Origin: Hypericum androsaemum
Taxonomy: Eukaryota > Streptophyta > Magnoliopsida > Malpighiales > Hypericaceae
NCBI GenBank assembly: GCA_963995505.1
Contig: OZ023185.1
Location: forward strand, 1,674,001 to 1,738,000
Direction of reading: 5' to 3'
Length of the DNA stretch: 64,000 bases
Shown: positions 22,816-35,330 of the stretch, one piece after another
How positions within the stretch are numbered: position 1 is the first letter of the stretch
How the letters are laid out: each line of letters starts with the position of its first letter
Translations under genes and position numbers: made by a program
Notes under the pieces: model-generated
The model's input: the letters and a program-made list of their open reading frames with translations, nothing else
Databases searched by the model: none
Told to the model about the DNA's origin: nothing

Positions 22816-24000
22816 TTGTTAAAGAAGTTAATGAAGATACAGAAGACAGTTATTAATGAGATCTTTGTTGTGAAAAAATTCTCAGATGTATTTTCAGAAG
22901 ACTTAATAGGTTTACCACATCAGAGAGATATTCAGTTTTGTTTTGATTTCACGGTTGGTTGGATGAGGGTTATATTTTGTCTAGTATTTTCTCGTGGCTG
23001 CTGCTGTGCTGTTTGTATGGAAAAAGATGAGAGTTTGCAGTTGTGCATTGATAAGGTATAGAGGATATCACTTAATAATTACTCAACATTTTGGTGAAGG
23101 TTCTTATTCTATCTGGCATATATAATTTCTTTGAAAGGTTCATTCGAATATATATATAATTTTTCTTTGGGTAGATTTTGATTGTGTGACTGGCGAGCAC
23201 ATCATCAAAACACCCTTATATAGTTGATATGTTCATATTATAAGTTAGGTCATATCATATGATTTGTTAGAATCTCACCATTTGAATGAGTGTATGCCTT
23301 GTGAGTCTTATAGATGTCACAGAGATCTACAGTATTACAGTTATGATTTGACTGGAAATTATACTCAGGTATAAACTTTGCCAATTAAGAATGGATGTGC
23401 TAAGAAAATATTGTCCCAGAATTTGGTATTGGGATAAAATATAGATATGATATATGTTGACACAAAACCGTTTCTATGGCTACTTGAATACGGTGAAGGA
23501 AGTAAAAGAAGGAAAGTTTACATATGGATTTGATTCTTTTAGTAGAGTATCTGAATATTTTAGAAGAACATCATAAACATCTAAGGGTTGTATTGTATAT
23601 AATGTGAAAACACCAAGTATATGCCAAGTTTTCTATGACTGAATTTTTGTTGCAAAGTGTAGTATTTCTAGGATATGTTCTGACCAAGAGTGTGGTAAAT
23701 TATAAATTGAACTACAAGTTAAAAGTTATATTGGTATTGGTTCTACCTTCGAGATCAGAAGGATATTATGCTTCAAGAGTGGGTTTGAGGTGTGTCATTA
23801 CACAACAAGAGAATGTGCCTATGTTCGTGGGTCAAGTAAAGAAGTACAAGTAAAATTATTCAGAGATGTCAATAATGGTCATTACACTTAAGATTTGAAG
23901 AAATTGTTCATATCAAGAGAAGTTTGAGATTATTTATTTTGGATTCCCCAAACTTTGATGGAGTAAGAGTTAAGTTAGAATTTGAGCATGTTATGGAATT
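22816..24000 (+). pseudogene. Ty3/gypsy pol relic (RT/RNase H)
   Basis: Short readable islands remain: VVKKFSDVFSEDLIGLPHQ near 22866, which matches the pre-RT motif of plant gypsy elements (V.EFPDVFPEDLPGLP); EHHKHLRVVLY and VVFLGYVLTKSVV near 23575-23700, from the RT thumb side; and a GLRCVITQQENVP motif near 23790, resembling the RNase H start. Stops and frameshifts separate them. The YxDD motif was not found. Confidence 0.7.
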
Positions 24001-24564
24001 GACTAAACTTATGACATAAGTGCACACATGTTTGACATTTCGAGATCCAGTTATGGAGTAACAAAATAAGGACCCTAAGATTGATGAGATTACAGTATAA
24101 GTTAGAAATGATTTATTGTCAGACTTCGGACTTGGAACATATGATGTATTGTATTTGATGATATGAATATTGAAGATTGTAGTATGAAAGTGCGAGCTGA
24201 TCAGAATGAATGTGTTTCTAGTATTTTTAGTTACACAGAGGAGTTATGGTTCTACGTGGATGACAGTGGACAATTGGCCATGTAAGATTATATTCTTTCA
24301 GTAAAAAGAACTTTTGACGATGCTAAGTTTGATCAGTGATTCAAATTTTAGAAGACATGATGTGAGTTTGTATGAAAAAATGGGAGCACTAAGAGTATGA
24401 TAGACTTTGCAAGGCTAAGTGATTGACAATGGAGATAAGTATGAACATTTTTATTGGTTAGGATACATGAGATTTAGAAGAGACATTTGAATAAGTAGTC
24501 ACACATATTGCATAGTAATGTGAGTGAACATTCAATTGAAATAAATTCGGGGATGAGTTTTTAT

Positions 24565-24577
24565 AAGGAGGGGAGAA
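24565..24577 (+). other. Polypurine tract
   Basis: AAGGAGGGGAGAA immediately precedes the 3' LTR. This is the expected plus-strand primer of reverse transcription. Confidence 0.75.
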
Positions 24578-25298
24578 TATAATACCCTACTCTATTAATC
24601 ATATTAGTCAGACTTAAGTAAAGTATACTTAGTCGTATGATATATTGGATTAATATTTGGAGTAAGATTGTTATGTAAATGGAGTCCAAAGATAGTTGGA
24701 AGAGAAGGATTGTTATATCGGACTACCTCGGACGGTTCCAAGCATGACGTGAGAAGCTGCTCACAAGTTATTCATCTGAGATCCCAAATAAAATTACTAA
24801 AAATGGTGTGAAAATGTAAGAAATAGATTTATAAGCTTTGAAAGACATGGATTTGTCATGCTAGTAATTTGGATCAAGCCTAGCAAGTGGTTAAACAACT
24901 CACTTGTATTGTCAATTCTTAAAGTACTTCGGTTGAATTTCTCGGTCTTTAATTCAACAAGGATTTATATTTCTACACCTTTATGAAGTGTGCGTAGGCA
25001 TGATTTGGTCTTCTAAGGATTCTAGATCAAGCTCAACAAAGCCTAGTCAAATTATTTCTAAGTTTTATGAATTTAGTTGGATAATTTCAGACAGAATCAC
25101 CTTTGTTCAGTTAAATGGGCACATCTTTCTCAATTTTACTCCAAATATTACAAATGAATATGATCTATAAACTAGACACATAGGGCTACAATTCAACAGT
25201 TGAAAAGTTTTGATAAAAAGTAACGGAAGATAGTAAAAATGGAGCGGTAATCAGATATTTTCTGATTGAACCACATTTTTCAAGCAACCAATCATAAT
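24578..25298 (+). repeat. LTR copy E: truncated 3' LTR
   Basis: It matches copy A from 11409 onward with high similarity (for example CTACTCT-TTAATCATATTAG and GTAAAGTATACTTAGTC). Its first two bases are TA instead of TG. It breaks off after CAAGCAACCAATCATAAT at about 25298. Confidence 0.8.
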
Positions 25299-25587
25299 TC
25301 ACTATTGGTTTTTGAACTATTGGTTTACTAATTCAGATTTGACTTATATGATATCTTTAAAATATAGCAAAGTTTTTCCGAAATATATTTAACATCGCTG
25401 TGTCTCAAAAACTCGAACTCAAAAATTGGTTAAATGAGACCCTCTTGATCTAAATACTTACTTATTTAGAATTAATCTGATAGGTTGCTGGCTGGTTTTT
25501 CTTTATGTAATAAATAAATAATCGGAGAGTGAGTAAAGATGAGAGCCTTTTTTATGGGTCTGGTCTGGCCGTGGTGGATTGATTTAA
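25299..25587. other. Intergenic, nothing recognised
   Basis: AT-rich sequence between the truncated gypsy-like LTR and the MULE at 25588. The last nine bases, TTGATTTAA, are the imperfect target duplication of that MULE. Confidence 0.4.
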
Positions 25588-27577
25588 GGGATAATTACTC
25601 TCGGACCTCTGATGTTTAGTATATTCGCTTTTCACGCCTTATTTTTCGATAATCGATTAAGAAATTTTCATAGTTTTGTTTTATTATACTTTCAAGCACC
25701 TCGCTAATGTTAGCAGATATTTTTTTATTTTTTATCATGGAAATGACAAAAATACTCTTGAAAAAATAAAAAAAATCTATTTCTTCCGCCTTTAGATCTC
25801 ACTATGTATACCAAAAACTAAATCTGAAATCAACAAAAATCTACCATGTACTCCTCCGAGATTGAAGCCCAACAAAAATTCACTATTTGTCTCGACCTTG
25901 AAGAACTGCTACCAAGCAACCCAACCTTCGTCTTTGATTTTCTCTAGCTCGACGTTCTGTCACCGGCCAATGTTGACAATCGTCGTGGGAGCGAGTGCTT
26001 TGAAGAGCAAGCGAGAGACCATCACTGTACTATTGGCCAGAACAGACAAATTTGTCTCGATGATTTTCGACGATAGACATAGTCACATTAGTGGCATAGA
26101 ATCAAAATCAGGGTTGAACCATCCCAATTTGGGTTTTTGCCCAAAATGGTGCTACAGTACAACTTTATCCCCAAAATGGTGTTACTATTAAAAAAATTCT
26201 GGATATGGTGTTTCTCTCTCCTCAGATCGAAATTTTTTTTCGACTTGGGACCAAAATCGAAAAAAAATTCGGCCTGGGACCGAGTACTGTAGCAAATAGT
26301 GAATTTTTTTGAAAATTTCGTACTGTAGCATTTTTTGAAAATTTTTGTTAGAAATCTAAAAAACTCAAAAAATAGGTCTTAGATTCTTCTATTTTTGTAA
26401 ATTTTTGTACTGTAGTACCATTATTTTTGTTAAAATAATGAAAAATCTAAAAAAACTCGAAAAATTGGTCTTAGATTCTTCTTCTATTTTTCAAAATTTT
26501 CGTACTATAGCACCATTATTTTTGTTAAAATAATGAACAATCTTAAAAAACTTCAAAAATAGGTCTTACATTCTTTTTCTATTTTTGAAATTTTTTTTTA
26601 CTGTAGTACCATTAATTTTGTTAAAATAATAAAAAATCAAAAAATAGGTCTTCGATTTAAGACCAATTTTCGAGTTTTTTAGATTTTTTATTATCTTAAC
26701 AAAAATAATGTTGCTACAGTGTACTTACATTATCTTTGTAAGTTTTTTTCCATTTTCGTTGCTACAGTCGTTTTTTACTATTGCTACAGCCCGTTTACTA
26801 TTGCTACAGTACGCGTTTCTATTGCTACAGTAAAATAATGGTTCCAGGTCGAAATTTTTTTTCGATTTTGGTCCCAGGTCGAAAACATTCTTTCGACTAC
26901 GGAAGTCAAAAAAAATTTTGGTTTGGTCCCGAGTCGAAAAAAAATTTCGACCTGCGCTCCGTAGGTTGAAAATTTTTTTTGACCTGAGAAAGGAACACCA
27001 TTTTGGGAATTTTTTAAATAGTAACACTATATTGGTAAATAAATTTGTATAATAACACCATATTGGACAAAAACCCTCCCAATTTTGGTTCTACCCTATT
27101 TCCAGAATTGGGGATTTTTCTGGAGATATTACAAATTTGTGAGTAGTCAATTTGAAGAAGAAAGAAGAAAGAAGAATTGGGGTTGTTTAATTGCACCGCT
27201 ATCCTCCTCCTGGAAAGACCCACTTCGTAATTTCATTTCCTTCCTCTTTATTAAATAAAGATCCTTCTTTTGGGTTCCATTGCACCGTAGTAGTTATTGG
27301 CTTTATAATGGTTTACAGAGGTGGTGTCGTTCCTAGGTGCAGTTTGGATATCTTTCTCGGTAGTTTCTTGGTGTTCATAGTGAGATCTAGATGTTGAAAA
27401 AGGTAGATTTTTTTAAGGGTATTTTTGTCATTTTGATGGAAAAAATATCTGCTAACGTCAACGAAGAGCCTGAGCGTATAATAAAACCAAATTATGAAAA
27501 AAATTTAATCAATTGTCGAAAAAGAAGGAGTGAGAGACGAATATACCAAAGATCAGGGATCTAAGAGTAATTATCCC
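25588..27577. mobile_element. Non-autonomous MULE-like TIR element upstream of CHYR1
   Basis: The left end GGGATAATTACTC is mirrored at 27577. The two terminal regions match over about 150 bp, including the GTTAGCAGATATTTTTT inner part. The flanks are TTGATTTAA (25579-25587) and TTTATTTAA (27578-27586), a 9-bp duplication with one mismatch. The interior lacks a transposase and is split by a second MULE (26131-27076). A non-coding stretch at 25860-26120 could be captured host sequence, but I do not recognise it. Confidence 0.85.
26131..27076. mobile_element. Non-autonomous MULE nested inside the 25588-27577 element
   Basis: It starts GGGTTTTTGCCC and ends CAAAAACCC, with an exact 9-bp duplication TCCCAATTT at 26122-26130 and 27077-27085. 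The termini (GGGTTTTT, ATGGTGTTACTATT) resemble those of the large MULE at 449-10070, so it may be mobilised by that family. The interior is made of TTTCGA / TCGAAA and TGCTACAGT repeats, with no gene. Confidence 0.88.
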
Positions 27578-27677
27578 TTTATTTAAACAATTTCCACCCC
27601 CACCATCTCGGGCCATCCCAAATTAGGAAAAAAGTTCCTTTTCTTCCTCTTTCCTCGCCCCCAAAAAAAAACCCCAA

Positions 27678-29792
27678 ATGGAATCCACCGAGCCATCTAA
27701 TGAACGCCTTAGTTTTGGGAAGATGGGTTATGGGTACACTCAATTTCTCTCCCCTTTCATCTTCTTGCCCCTTTTTTTCCAATTAATGGCTTCTTTTAAT
27801 TTATATTTTTATATTGTTTCTGGTGCACTTTCTTCAGGTGTAAGCATTATAGGAGGAGGTGCCAGATTAGGTCTCCGTGTTGCAACGAGATCTACTCTTG
27901 TCGCCATTGTCACAACGAAGAAGTGGTACCTATTAAATTTCCAATCTTTAATGTCTTTTCTTTGTTTCAGCTCAGAAAGTTTCGATCTTTTATACATGTT
28001 TTATGATCCGGGTTCCTTGTCTATTGTCCTTGTGGTATTGTAATATTGAGCAACATCACCATTTTGACTCGTTCTTTTACCCTTGACTTGAGGATATTGA
28101 GTTGCTTGATGTTGTTGCTACATGTACCAGATGCTGTATGTTGCTCCACTTGAGGTTGGTTTTAGTTCTGATTTGAATTCTATGTTGTCTCTTTTCGTGT
28201 TAGAGCTTGTTGAAGAACGTCTGTGATCGGCATGAGCTCAACCGGTTCGATGTCAAGCAGGTATGGTGGTATTCTAGACTGGCTTCTTAGTACCAATCTT
28301 ATGTCCTTTTTCCTGCATACTTTTACCGGGTTGTGTTGAACTTCTGATAAGAAGATTGGTCCTGACTTATGCTGTTGTTTCAGGTTGTGTGCTCAGTTTG
28401 CGACACGGAACAACCAGTATGTTTCGTCTTGAAAGTGCAGCATCAAATCGTTTCCCCTGGATTTTTTGTCGAGTCTAATTTAGATCAATCTATCTTTACT
28501 GCTATCACAGGTTCAACAAGTCTGCACAAATTGTGGCGTCAATATGGGGGAATACTTTTGCGAGATTTGCAAATTCTTCGACGATGATGTAATCTTGGCA
28601 AAACTGTAGTGTGATTGTGATTTGTGTCGATTGCTAGTCATCCATCTTTTAAAAGTGACTCATTTATCTGCTTTATGCAACAACACTCACTGTCGTTTTG
28701 ACTGTTGCAGATAGAGAAGGGGCAGTTTCACTGTCATGATTGTGGAATTTGTAGGTTGGTGGAGATTAAAATCCTGTTGAACTGTTCTTTTGTTGCAATC
28801 CCGCTGGATAATCTACTAATGACATGTCTTTTTGTTTCTCATCAAAACAGAGTTGGTGGTCGTGGAAATTATTTTCACTGTAATAAGTGTGGTACGTGTT
28901 TTATGTGACTACACTTCTGGAATATTCCATGCCCTTGTATTTTCACTTACCTTTGGCTAACAGATTTTCTGATGCGTGCACAGGTTCTTGCTATTCAATG
29001 TCCATGCGTAATAATCATTCATGTGTAGAGAACTCAATGCGTCACCATTGCCCTATATGCTATGAGGTTTAGTTCCCGTCCTAATTGTTTAGAGGAAGTT
29101 TGTTACCCGGGTCGAGCGCTAAAAACTTTTGTTACTTGTATCTGCAGTACTTGTTTGACTCGATGAAGGAGACTACTGTAATGAAATGTGGCCACACGAT
29201 GCATTGCGAATGTTACAATGAGATGATAAAGCGTGCGAAGTAAGCTTCAATCACCTTCATTTACTGTGTGCGTTTTAGCATTTCACGTCTCGATGCCGGT
29301 ACTTAACTTGAACTGGTTCGTCACCCAGATACTGTTGTCCGATATGCTCCAAGACAGTGATTGACATGTCCAAAGCGTGGAAAAGAATTGACGAGGAGGT
29401 AAGTTACTTTTGAGTGTTGTTGGGGTCAAGTGTAGTGAAGTATATAACATGATAACTTCATCCTTTAATCGATCTGCCACTCATGTTTTTGTCGAATATT
29501 TGTTGTTAGATTGAAGCGACGGTCATGCCTGATGATTACCGCAACAAGAAGGTCCTTACTTTCATCCCCTTTTAATAATACTTCTGTAGAAATTGTAGTG
29601 CAATCGTAGCTCACTTTTTTAGTGAATCCAACAAAAACATCTGAGGAGCTGGGTCATCTAGTGCAGGTCTGGATACTATGTAACGACTGCAATGACACGA
29701 CGGAAGTCTATTTCCACATAATCGGGCACAAATGCAGCCACTGCAAATCATACAATACCCGAACGATCGCACCCCCGGTTCTTCCGCAATGA
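27678..29792 (+). CDS. CHYR1: CHY zinc-finger and RING E3 ubiquitin ligase, CHYR1/RZPF34-like
   Basis: Twelve exons with GT/AG junctions, all in phase, give 269 residues: 27678-27733, 27838-27925, 28204-28260, 28384-28416, 28511-28588, 28711-28754, 28851-28891, 28984-29066, 29148-29239, 29329-29398, 29510-29551 and 29667-29792. Domains in order are a CHY-type finger ([25 protein letters not shown]), a CTCHY finger ([31 protein letters not shown]), a RING-H2 ([27 protein letters not shown]) and a C-terminal zinc ribbon ([24 protein letters not shown]). All expected Cys/His ligands I can check are present, and the length equals the family norm. In Arabidopsis CHYR1 is a nuclear/cytosolic ubiquitin ligase acting in ABA and drought responses. 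A MULE ends only 100 bp upstream of the ATG, so the promoter has probably been rearranged. Confidence 0.93.
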
Positions 29793-30501
29793 TTCGATTG
29801 TTTGTTTTGGGGACCATGCTCCGGCTTCGCGCACCGGGGCTACAGGAAAACCTCCGAGATTGCAGATCTTTTGAGCTGGTCCATACATCATCTGAATCAT
29901 CATTTTATTGTACTTGGATATTGTTCTGTACAATAGGGATGTAATTCATTAGCAACTATTCCAAGTCATTCTTCCTCCAATTGTGGAGTGAGACCATACT
30001 ATCCTATTGAAGACTGGTGTAAACTCATCTTTTGTATACAACAATGGCTTGAAAAAAGACGATTGATTGTTATATATACTTTTGGACTGATGTTGATCAC
30101 TCGTATGGTCTTACACTTTCATCATCTAGACAATGTTGGAAAAAATTCACATTTAAAAAAAATTCGGGTTCCAAGTCGAGACCTCCTCAATAGAATGTAA
30201 ATTTCTTACCATATTGATCAACCCAGTTAGTATCTGTATGTTGCGCTGCGCTGCAATATGAGACTGGCTAGAACGGAAGAATATGCACTGGCTTGGTGCC
30301 GTTTAGAGTTTTTTACCAAACGATCGATGACAAGAAACTGTCGTCCAATATGCCAAAGCGCGATCCCATAAACGACCAGTCGTTTCAGAATCCATCCCAT
30401 CCTTCTCTACCCTCAAAAAAAAAAAATCTCCCCTTCTCCCCTCTCAAAACCCTCGGCTTCGTTCCACTCGCTGACCCGCATCACAGTCCGGTCCACTCTC
30501 C
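29793..30501. other. CHYR1 3' region and promoter/leader of the PPR gene
   Basis: About 700 bp without a coding region. The first part should hold the CHYR1 3' UTR. The pyrimidine-rich stretch at 30370-30480 fits a 5' leader of the downstream gene. No clear TATA box is visible. Confidence 0.5.
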
Positions 30502-33275
30502 ATGCAGGTCGTCTCCAACACGCGCCGGTTCGCTCGGGTCTTAAACCCGATCCGGCTTAAGCCGCACGCCGATCTCACTTCCGCTCCTGAAATCGTCCGG
30601 CCCCTAACCGTCGCTCCTTCATGCCAATGGCACCTCCTCAACTCCTTCTCCTCTCTTCATTTACCTCCTCTCCCGCTCTCCTCCTCAAGTACTCTTTAAT
30701 CTCCCTTTCGCTCGCTTTTTTTTTTGTTCCTAGCATTTTTTTTTGTCTGATTTAATATTTTCTTTTTTTGCATTACCGGAGAAGTTTCTCGAGAGAATAG
30801 TGTTCCGGCGCTACAGAAGCTCGCGTTGATCTCCGAGGCACATTTTTGTAGCGAAGCCGCTCCGGTAGAATCCAGCGCTTCAGGTTCTGAGTTCGATCTT
30901 CGATCGCTTCTATTGTTTAAGAGTTAGTTTAGGTTTTAGCTTTCGTTTCCTGCTACTTTCCTTTGCGTTCAATTGTGAACTCTTTTGTTACTCGTAAGTG
31001 AATCACACACAAACACAGATTGATTACCGAGATTTTTCGTGGCTTCGTTTATTGAAATTTAGATGTCGTGAAGGAGTTCTACGATAAGATAGTGGAATCA
31101 GTTAATGTGAAGCGCACTATGTCTCCCAACGCATGGTTGTGGACGTTGATTAGTAACTGCCGGACTCTGGATGATGTCAATCTTCTGTTCGACGCTCTGC
31201 AGAATCTTCGCCGATTTGTTAGTTTTTGTTTCGATGTTCCATCTCTGTGCAAGACGATCGGTCTGTTTGGTGTTGGTATGTGGTTTAATGTACTTCTATT
31301 TTCTGTGCAGCGACTGTCAAATCTCCGTATACACGACAACTTCAATAGCCATCTTTGTCTTGAAATCTCCAAGGCATGCATACGAGCTGGGGCAATTGAT
31401 TTTGGTGTGTGAACATTTGAAGTCTAGCTGTGATTTTGTGAAGATGTGGAAGTTTTGTAGTCTCTCAGTGAATTGAGGGTTTGTTGCTTGACATCACTGT
31501 TGTGATGAATTCAGGAAAAAAGGCCTTGTGGAAGCATAATGTGTATGGATTGACTCCGGCTGTTGGATCTGCCAACCATTTACTGGTACGGTACATATAT
31601 AGCTGGTTTTGTCTTCTTTTGGGACTTTTCTCCATAAGTCTTCACGTGCTTTACTTTTCTGTTTCTGTGCTGCAGTCCTATGCCAGGGATCGGAAAGACA
31701 CCAAGCTGTTAACTGAAGTGATGAAACTCATGAAAAGAAACGGCATAGAACTACAACCTAGTACTGCAGATATTGTCTTTAGGTGTGTCCTGTGAAGTTA
31801 ATGCAGTGGTATTCTTTCTATTTTGTTTGTCACATTGCTCTATATCAAAGTGCTTCGGCCCAAGGCCGTTAGGTGTTTGATGGACTTTGTCTCATGTGGA
31901 AGAGTAGTTGACTAGAACAAGAAATTCCTGTAAATAATAAGATGTAGGATTGAGTTGGACCTCTGTTTATCATTGGTATTGTAGCAGATTGGACTTGTTC
32001 ATGAACTCCATTTCCCATTTCATTTTTCATTTGTTCGACATGATTTCTCTTGCTGTTATCTAGTTGATCTAATGAAATCTGTAATTCAGTGCTTGTGCTG
32101 ACTTGGATGATTGGGAGCTGATCTCAAAGTATTCAAAAAGATTTGTAAGGGCAGGTATCAAACTACGGAGAACTTCATTTGATGTATGGATGGACTTTGC
32201 TGCCAAAAGAGGTGGGTCCCTCCCTAATCCAAATTCTCAATAGCAAGTTTGCTTTGAGTTCCAAAGTCAAGGCCGTATTTTCATCTTGCATTATCTGCCA
32301 TAAGAGTCACTGTTCTGCAGGGAATACCGAGGCATTATGGAAAATTGAAAAATTACGGTCTGAATCAGCAAACCAGCATACTATTGTCAGTGGATTTGCA
32401 TGTGCCAAGGTTATTTAACTCTCATGGTCTCTTTACAAAATTGTCATCCATGGAAACTGATGGATGTTTGTTCAGGGTTTAATTCTTGACTCTTGAGTTA
32501 TGGAATCTCTTTGCAGGGTTTAATTCTTGATAGGAGGCCCCAGGAGGCTGCTGCTGTCATTCAAACCCTTTATCAGGTGCTTAGTGCATGGTATACACAT
32601 GAATAGGAGAGAGTCGAGAACTTCAATTTCATCATCTCTTTCTGGGGTTTTTACGGATAACATAAATTTGTCCTTGTAGTTTGCACCAACATAAAAATAC
32701 TCCACGAGGTTTGTATAATGAAGTTTTACCAGTTCAACCAAGGTTGTGGGGGTAGGGTGGGAAATGGTGATTCCCGAGTCTGCTACCATAAATAAAATCT
32801 TTTCTAGAATGCGTCACAGCCGGACCTTGAATATCAGATCCGCAACAGATGCGTGATTGTGTTTTGGTATAGATGTTAGCCGAAACCATCAAACTTACTC
32901 TTAACTTAGCTTGCACGATTAATTTTTGTTTTTTCCATTCCACAGACTTTACCAGAGACTAAGAAGTCTGGGATTGGGGGCGAACTTCGGAAACTAGTCA
33001 GCGTGTGGCCTTTCGATGTAGTCAAGTACCATGAAGGTGAAAACAGAAAGGTTTGTTGAGTTAACTGTGTTTTTTGTCGCTGATTCTAAATTTTCTTCTC
33101 TTGTTTTATAAGGCAAGCATCGAGTTGATGTTTTTCACTTCCACTTTCTCTGTCATAGGCCATGGTTGATGCGTTAAAATCAGACATTTCTAGCATGGCC
33201 GCCAACCTGTTGCGCACGGGCTTAGAGGTAGAAGTAAATTTAGAAGATCTAACGCAGATAGAAATCCAGTGTTGA
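30502..33275 (+). CDS. Mitochondrial pentatricopeptide-repeat protein (At4g35850-like)
   Basis: Eleven exons join in phase: 30502-30688, 30785-30883, 31063-31217, 31311-31404, 31515-31585, 31676-31782, 32090-32211, 32321-32409, 32517-32576, 32946-33050 and 33159-33275. They give 401 residues. The N-terminus (MQVVSNTRRFARVLNPIRLK) is Arg-rich without acidic residues, a typical mitochondrial targeting peptide. The rest is helical-repeat protein, with PPR-like pairs such as WLWTLISNCRTLDDVNLLFD, DTKLLTEVMKLMKRNGIELQ and DWELISKYSKRFVRAGIKL. From memory it resembles the conserved single-copy protein At4g35850. Repeats are weak and no E/DYW editing domain is present, so a structural or ribosome-associated role is more likely than RNA editing. 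No frameshift or stop was found. Confidence 0.85.
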
Positions 33276-34299
33276 GATGCCAAGACGGCACTGCTGCCAT
33301 TTTTGCCTTGATACTGTATACGGAGAAATGTAGCTGATTACATCTGATGATCTTCCTCAACATGAAACCAGAGCTGCCAGTCCCATGCTTCCAACTGGTT
33401 CATAATTCTGCAGATTGGTTTCATTGAATTGCATCAAGTTTAATCTACCTGGAACTTTTCTCAGCTTAAGTGATCGGCATTAGGTTGGCCATCGGAGGAA
33501 CTCGATATCCACCTTTTTCCACAGGAAATGCCAAACATTGTCCAAGCAAGTTCCCTTTCCTTTTCATCTTCATCTTGGGTCAAATATAACGTCCCAGGTT
33601 AGTTTTCTACTACAGCAGAGTCTAGTTGCTCTTGTTAACTCTCTGCTGGACCTGAATCTTCTCCGGTGGTTTTGATTTGAACCATGAATGAAATTATGTC
33701 GATTGAAGCTATTGCAAGGTATTGAATTCATCTATTATATTGTTCAAAATACTTTATTTTGATATATATATTTATATATCCTTGTAATAGTTACACCAAA
33801 GAGAAACACCAATGTGTTACAAATGTAAACAAATGCACTTGAGCTCCAAAACTAAAAAAAACTTGAAGACTACAATCTTGTCTTCTAATTGTTCAAAATA
33901 CATTTGAATTCCTTAATTTGTACCATGTTCTACCTTTATACCAAATTACTCCACATTGTCAATATATGCAAATATTATTTATAAATTTAAGTTTCTTGAG
34001 AATCCTACATCGCTTAGTGCAAGAGTGGAGGACAAGTTTGTTAGTGTGAAGGACAAGTTTATCAGTGTGGAAAATCTGCCAATTTGTTGCCTTAAGGTTT
34101 TGGCTTAGATATAGAGATTCTAACATAGTTTCAGAGTGGGTTGATCTCGTGCTCATTATTGTACTTATCTTATTTCTTGCACGTTGGTGAAGCAAGAATG
34201 AGGGTTAAGTTTATAAGTGTGAAAAATACATCAACTCATTGTTTTAATATTTTGAGTTGGATATAGAATTTCTAACAAAGTTAAATATTATATAGTTTT
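33276..34299. other. 3' UTR of the PPR gene and AT-rich intergenic DNA
   Basis: No gene seen. Around 33990-34280 a phrase about TTCTAACA(T/A)AG and TTTTG-AGTTGGATATAGA is repeated twice, which looks like a decayed LTR or MITE fragment. I could not define its ends. Confidence 0.4.
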
Positions 34300-35330
34300 A
34301 TTTTATCTTGCTTAAATTTTACTCGACAAACTCAAGCTTGTCCGGTCATGGAGAAAATGTCCATCCGGTGAATACACACCGTTGATGCAACCGACAAAAT
34401 ATCGGAGGACTTGTTAGACGTCAGAAACACCATAAACGCATCCTTCAAAATTACCCCACGCCACCAATAAAATTTCGCGTAAAAGACACTGACACTGTGT
34501 TTTTTAAATGATAAATTATTATTATTAAAATCAATAACCTTTGATACATTGAACATGAGACCAGATTGACTAGGGACTAAAGAAAAATTGTTCTTAGGTG
34601 GTGACTAAATTTTGGGCCGTCAGATTCGATTGTAAAAAAATATATTTTTAAATATGATGATCAATAATAATTTACATGTGAAGTGATATTGGTTTGCATG
34701 TGGAGTAATATTGGTTTGCACGTGTAGTGATATTTGTGTGATATTGGTTGGTTTGCATGAAGTGATATTGATTTGTATATAAAATGATATTGGTTTGCAT
34801 ATGTAGTGATATTGGTCTGCATGTGGTCTTGATATTGATTTTCTTTAGTCCCCATGGGTGGGGACTAGCCTAGTCTCCCACCAAATCCGCCCGCAATCCA
34901 TGAGGTCGCACATTTGTAAAGGGGTGTTTAAGGAGATCTAACATTATTTTATTCTCAATACTCTTAACCCAAAAAATTAGGTCGTACTTGCTACCCATTT
35001 ATGGAATTTTAAAGAGATCTAACATTGTTTTATTCTCAATACTCTTTAACCAAAAAACTTGCTACCCATTTATGGAATTTTAAGTTGAGCTAAATATGGA
35101 CGATTTCAACGTTTTGCAGGGTAATGGATGAGGCGACGACTAATTGATGATTGCAACGTCGCATGGGCTGCCGAGAAGATGTTACGTTTAACCTCTTATT
35201 TGATTATCATGATTCGACATTTTAAAAAATATCTGCGATGTGCTGGGCCTGGCCATCCCATTATTGGAAATTTATATAATAGTAAAAAAACCCTATTAAT
35301 ATTGCTGAACAAATTGGCTTTACCAACTTC
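34300..35330. repeat. Copy 1 of a duplicated intergenic segment
   Basis: Blocks at 34380-34450 (TTAGACGTCAGAAAC) and 35060-35300 (GCATGGGCTG, TCTTATTTGATTA, AAATATCTGCGAT, AAATTTATATAA, CCCTATTAATATT) recur in the same order at about 47970-48045 and 48200-48930. The region between them differs. It includes a minisatellite at about 34675-34835 and an ~80-bp tandem duplication at 34931-35085. Confidence 0.7.
34675..34835. repeat. Minisatellite with TGATATTGGTTTGCATGTGG-like units
   Basis: About six diverged units of roughly 20-30 bp containing GATATTGGTTTGCA. No coding potential. Confidence 0.6.

Larger units (their letters stand above)
11409..25298 (+). mobile_element. Degenerate composite Ty3/gypsy-like element with ~2.8-kb LTRs and nested insertions
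   Basis: It reads as a forward element: the LTR starts at 11409 (TGTAATACC), the 5' LTR ends at 21810 (GTGACA), then come a PBS at 21815, a decayed internal region to 24577, a polypurine tract (24565-24577) and a truncated 3' LTR to about 25298. The 5' LTR region is inflated by a head-to-head pair of LTRs of the same family (13636-21632), which carry a hAT and a copia insertion. The pol relics (VVKKFSDVFSEDLIGLP, VVFLGYVLTKS) are Ty3/gypsy in type. It is not functional. Confidence 0.75.

Noticed and set aside
25862..26191. Open frame inside the 25588-27577 MULE as a captured gene
   Set aside because: No recognised domain, and the frame runs into the nested MULE terminus at 26131. It remains only a possibility.
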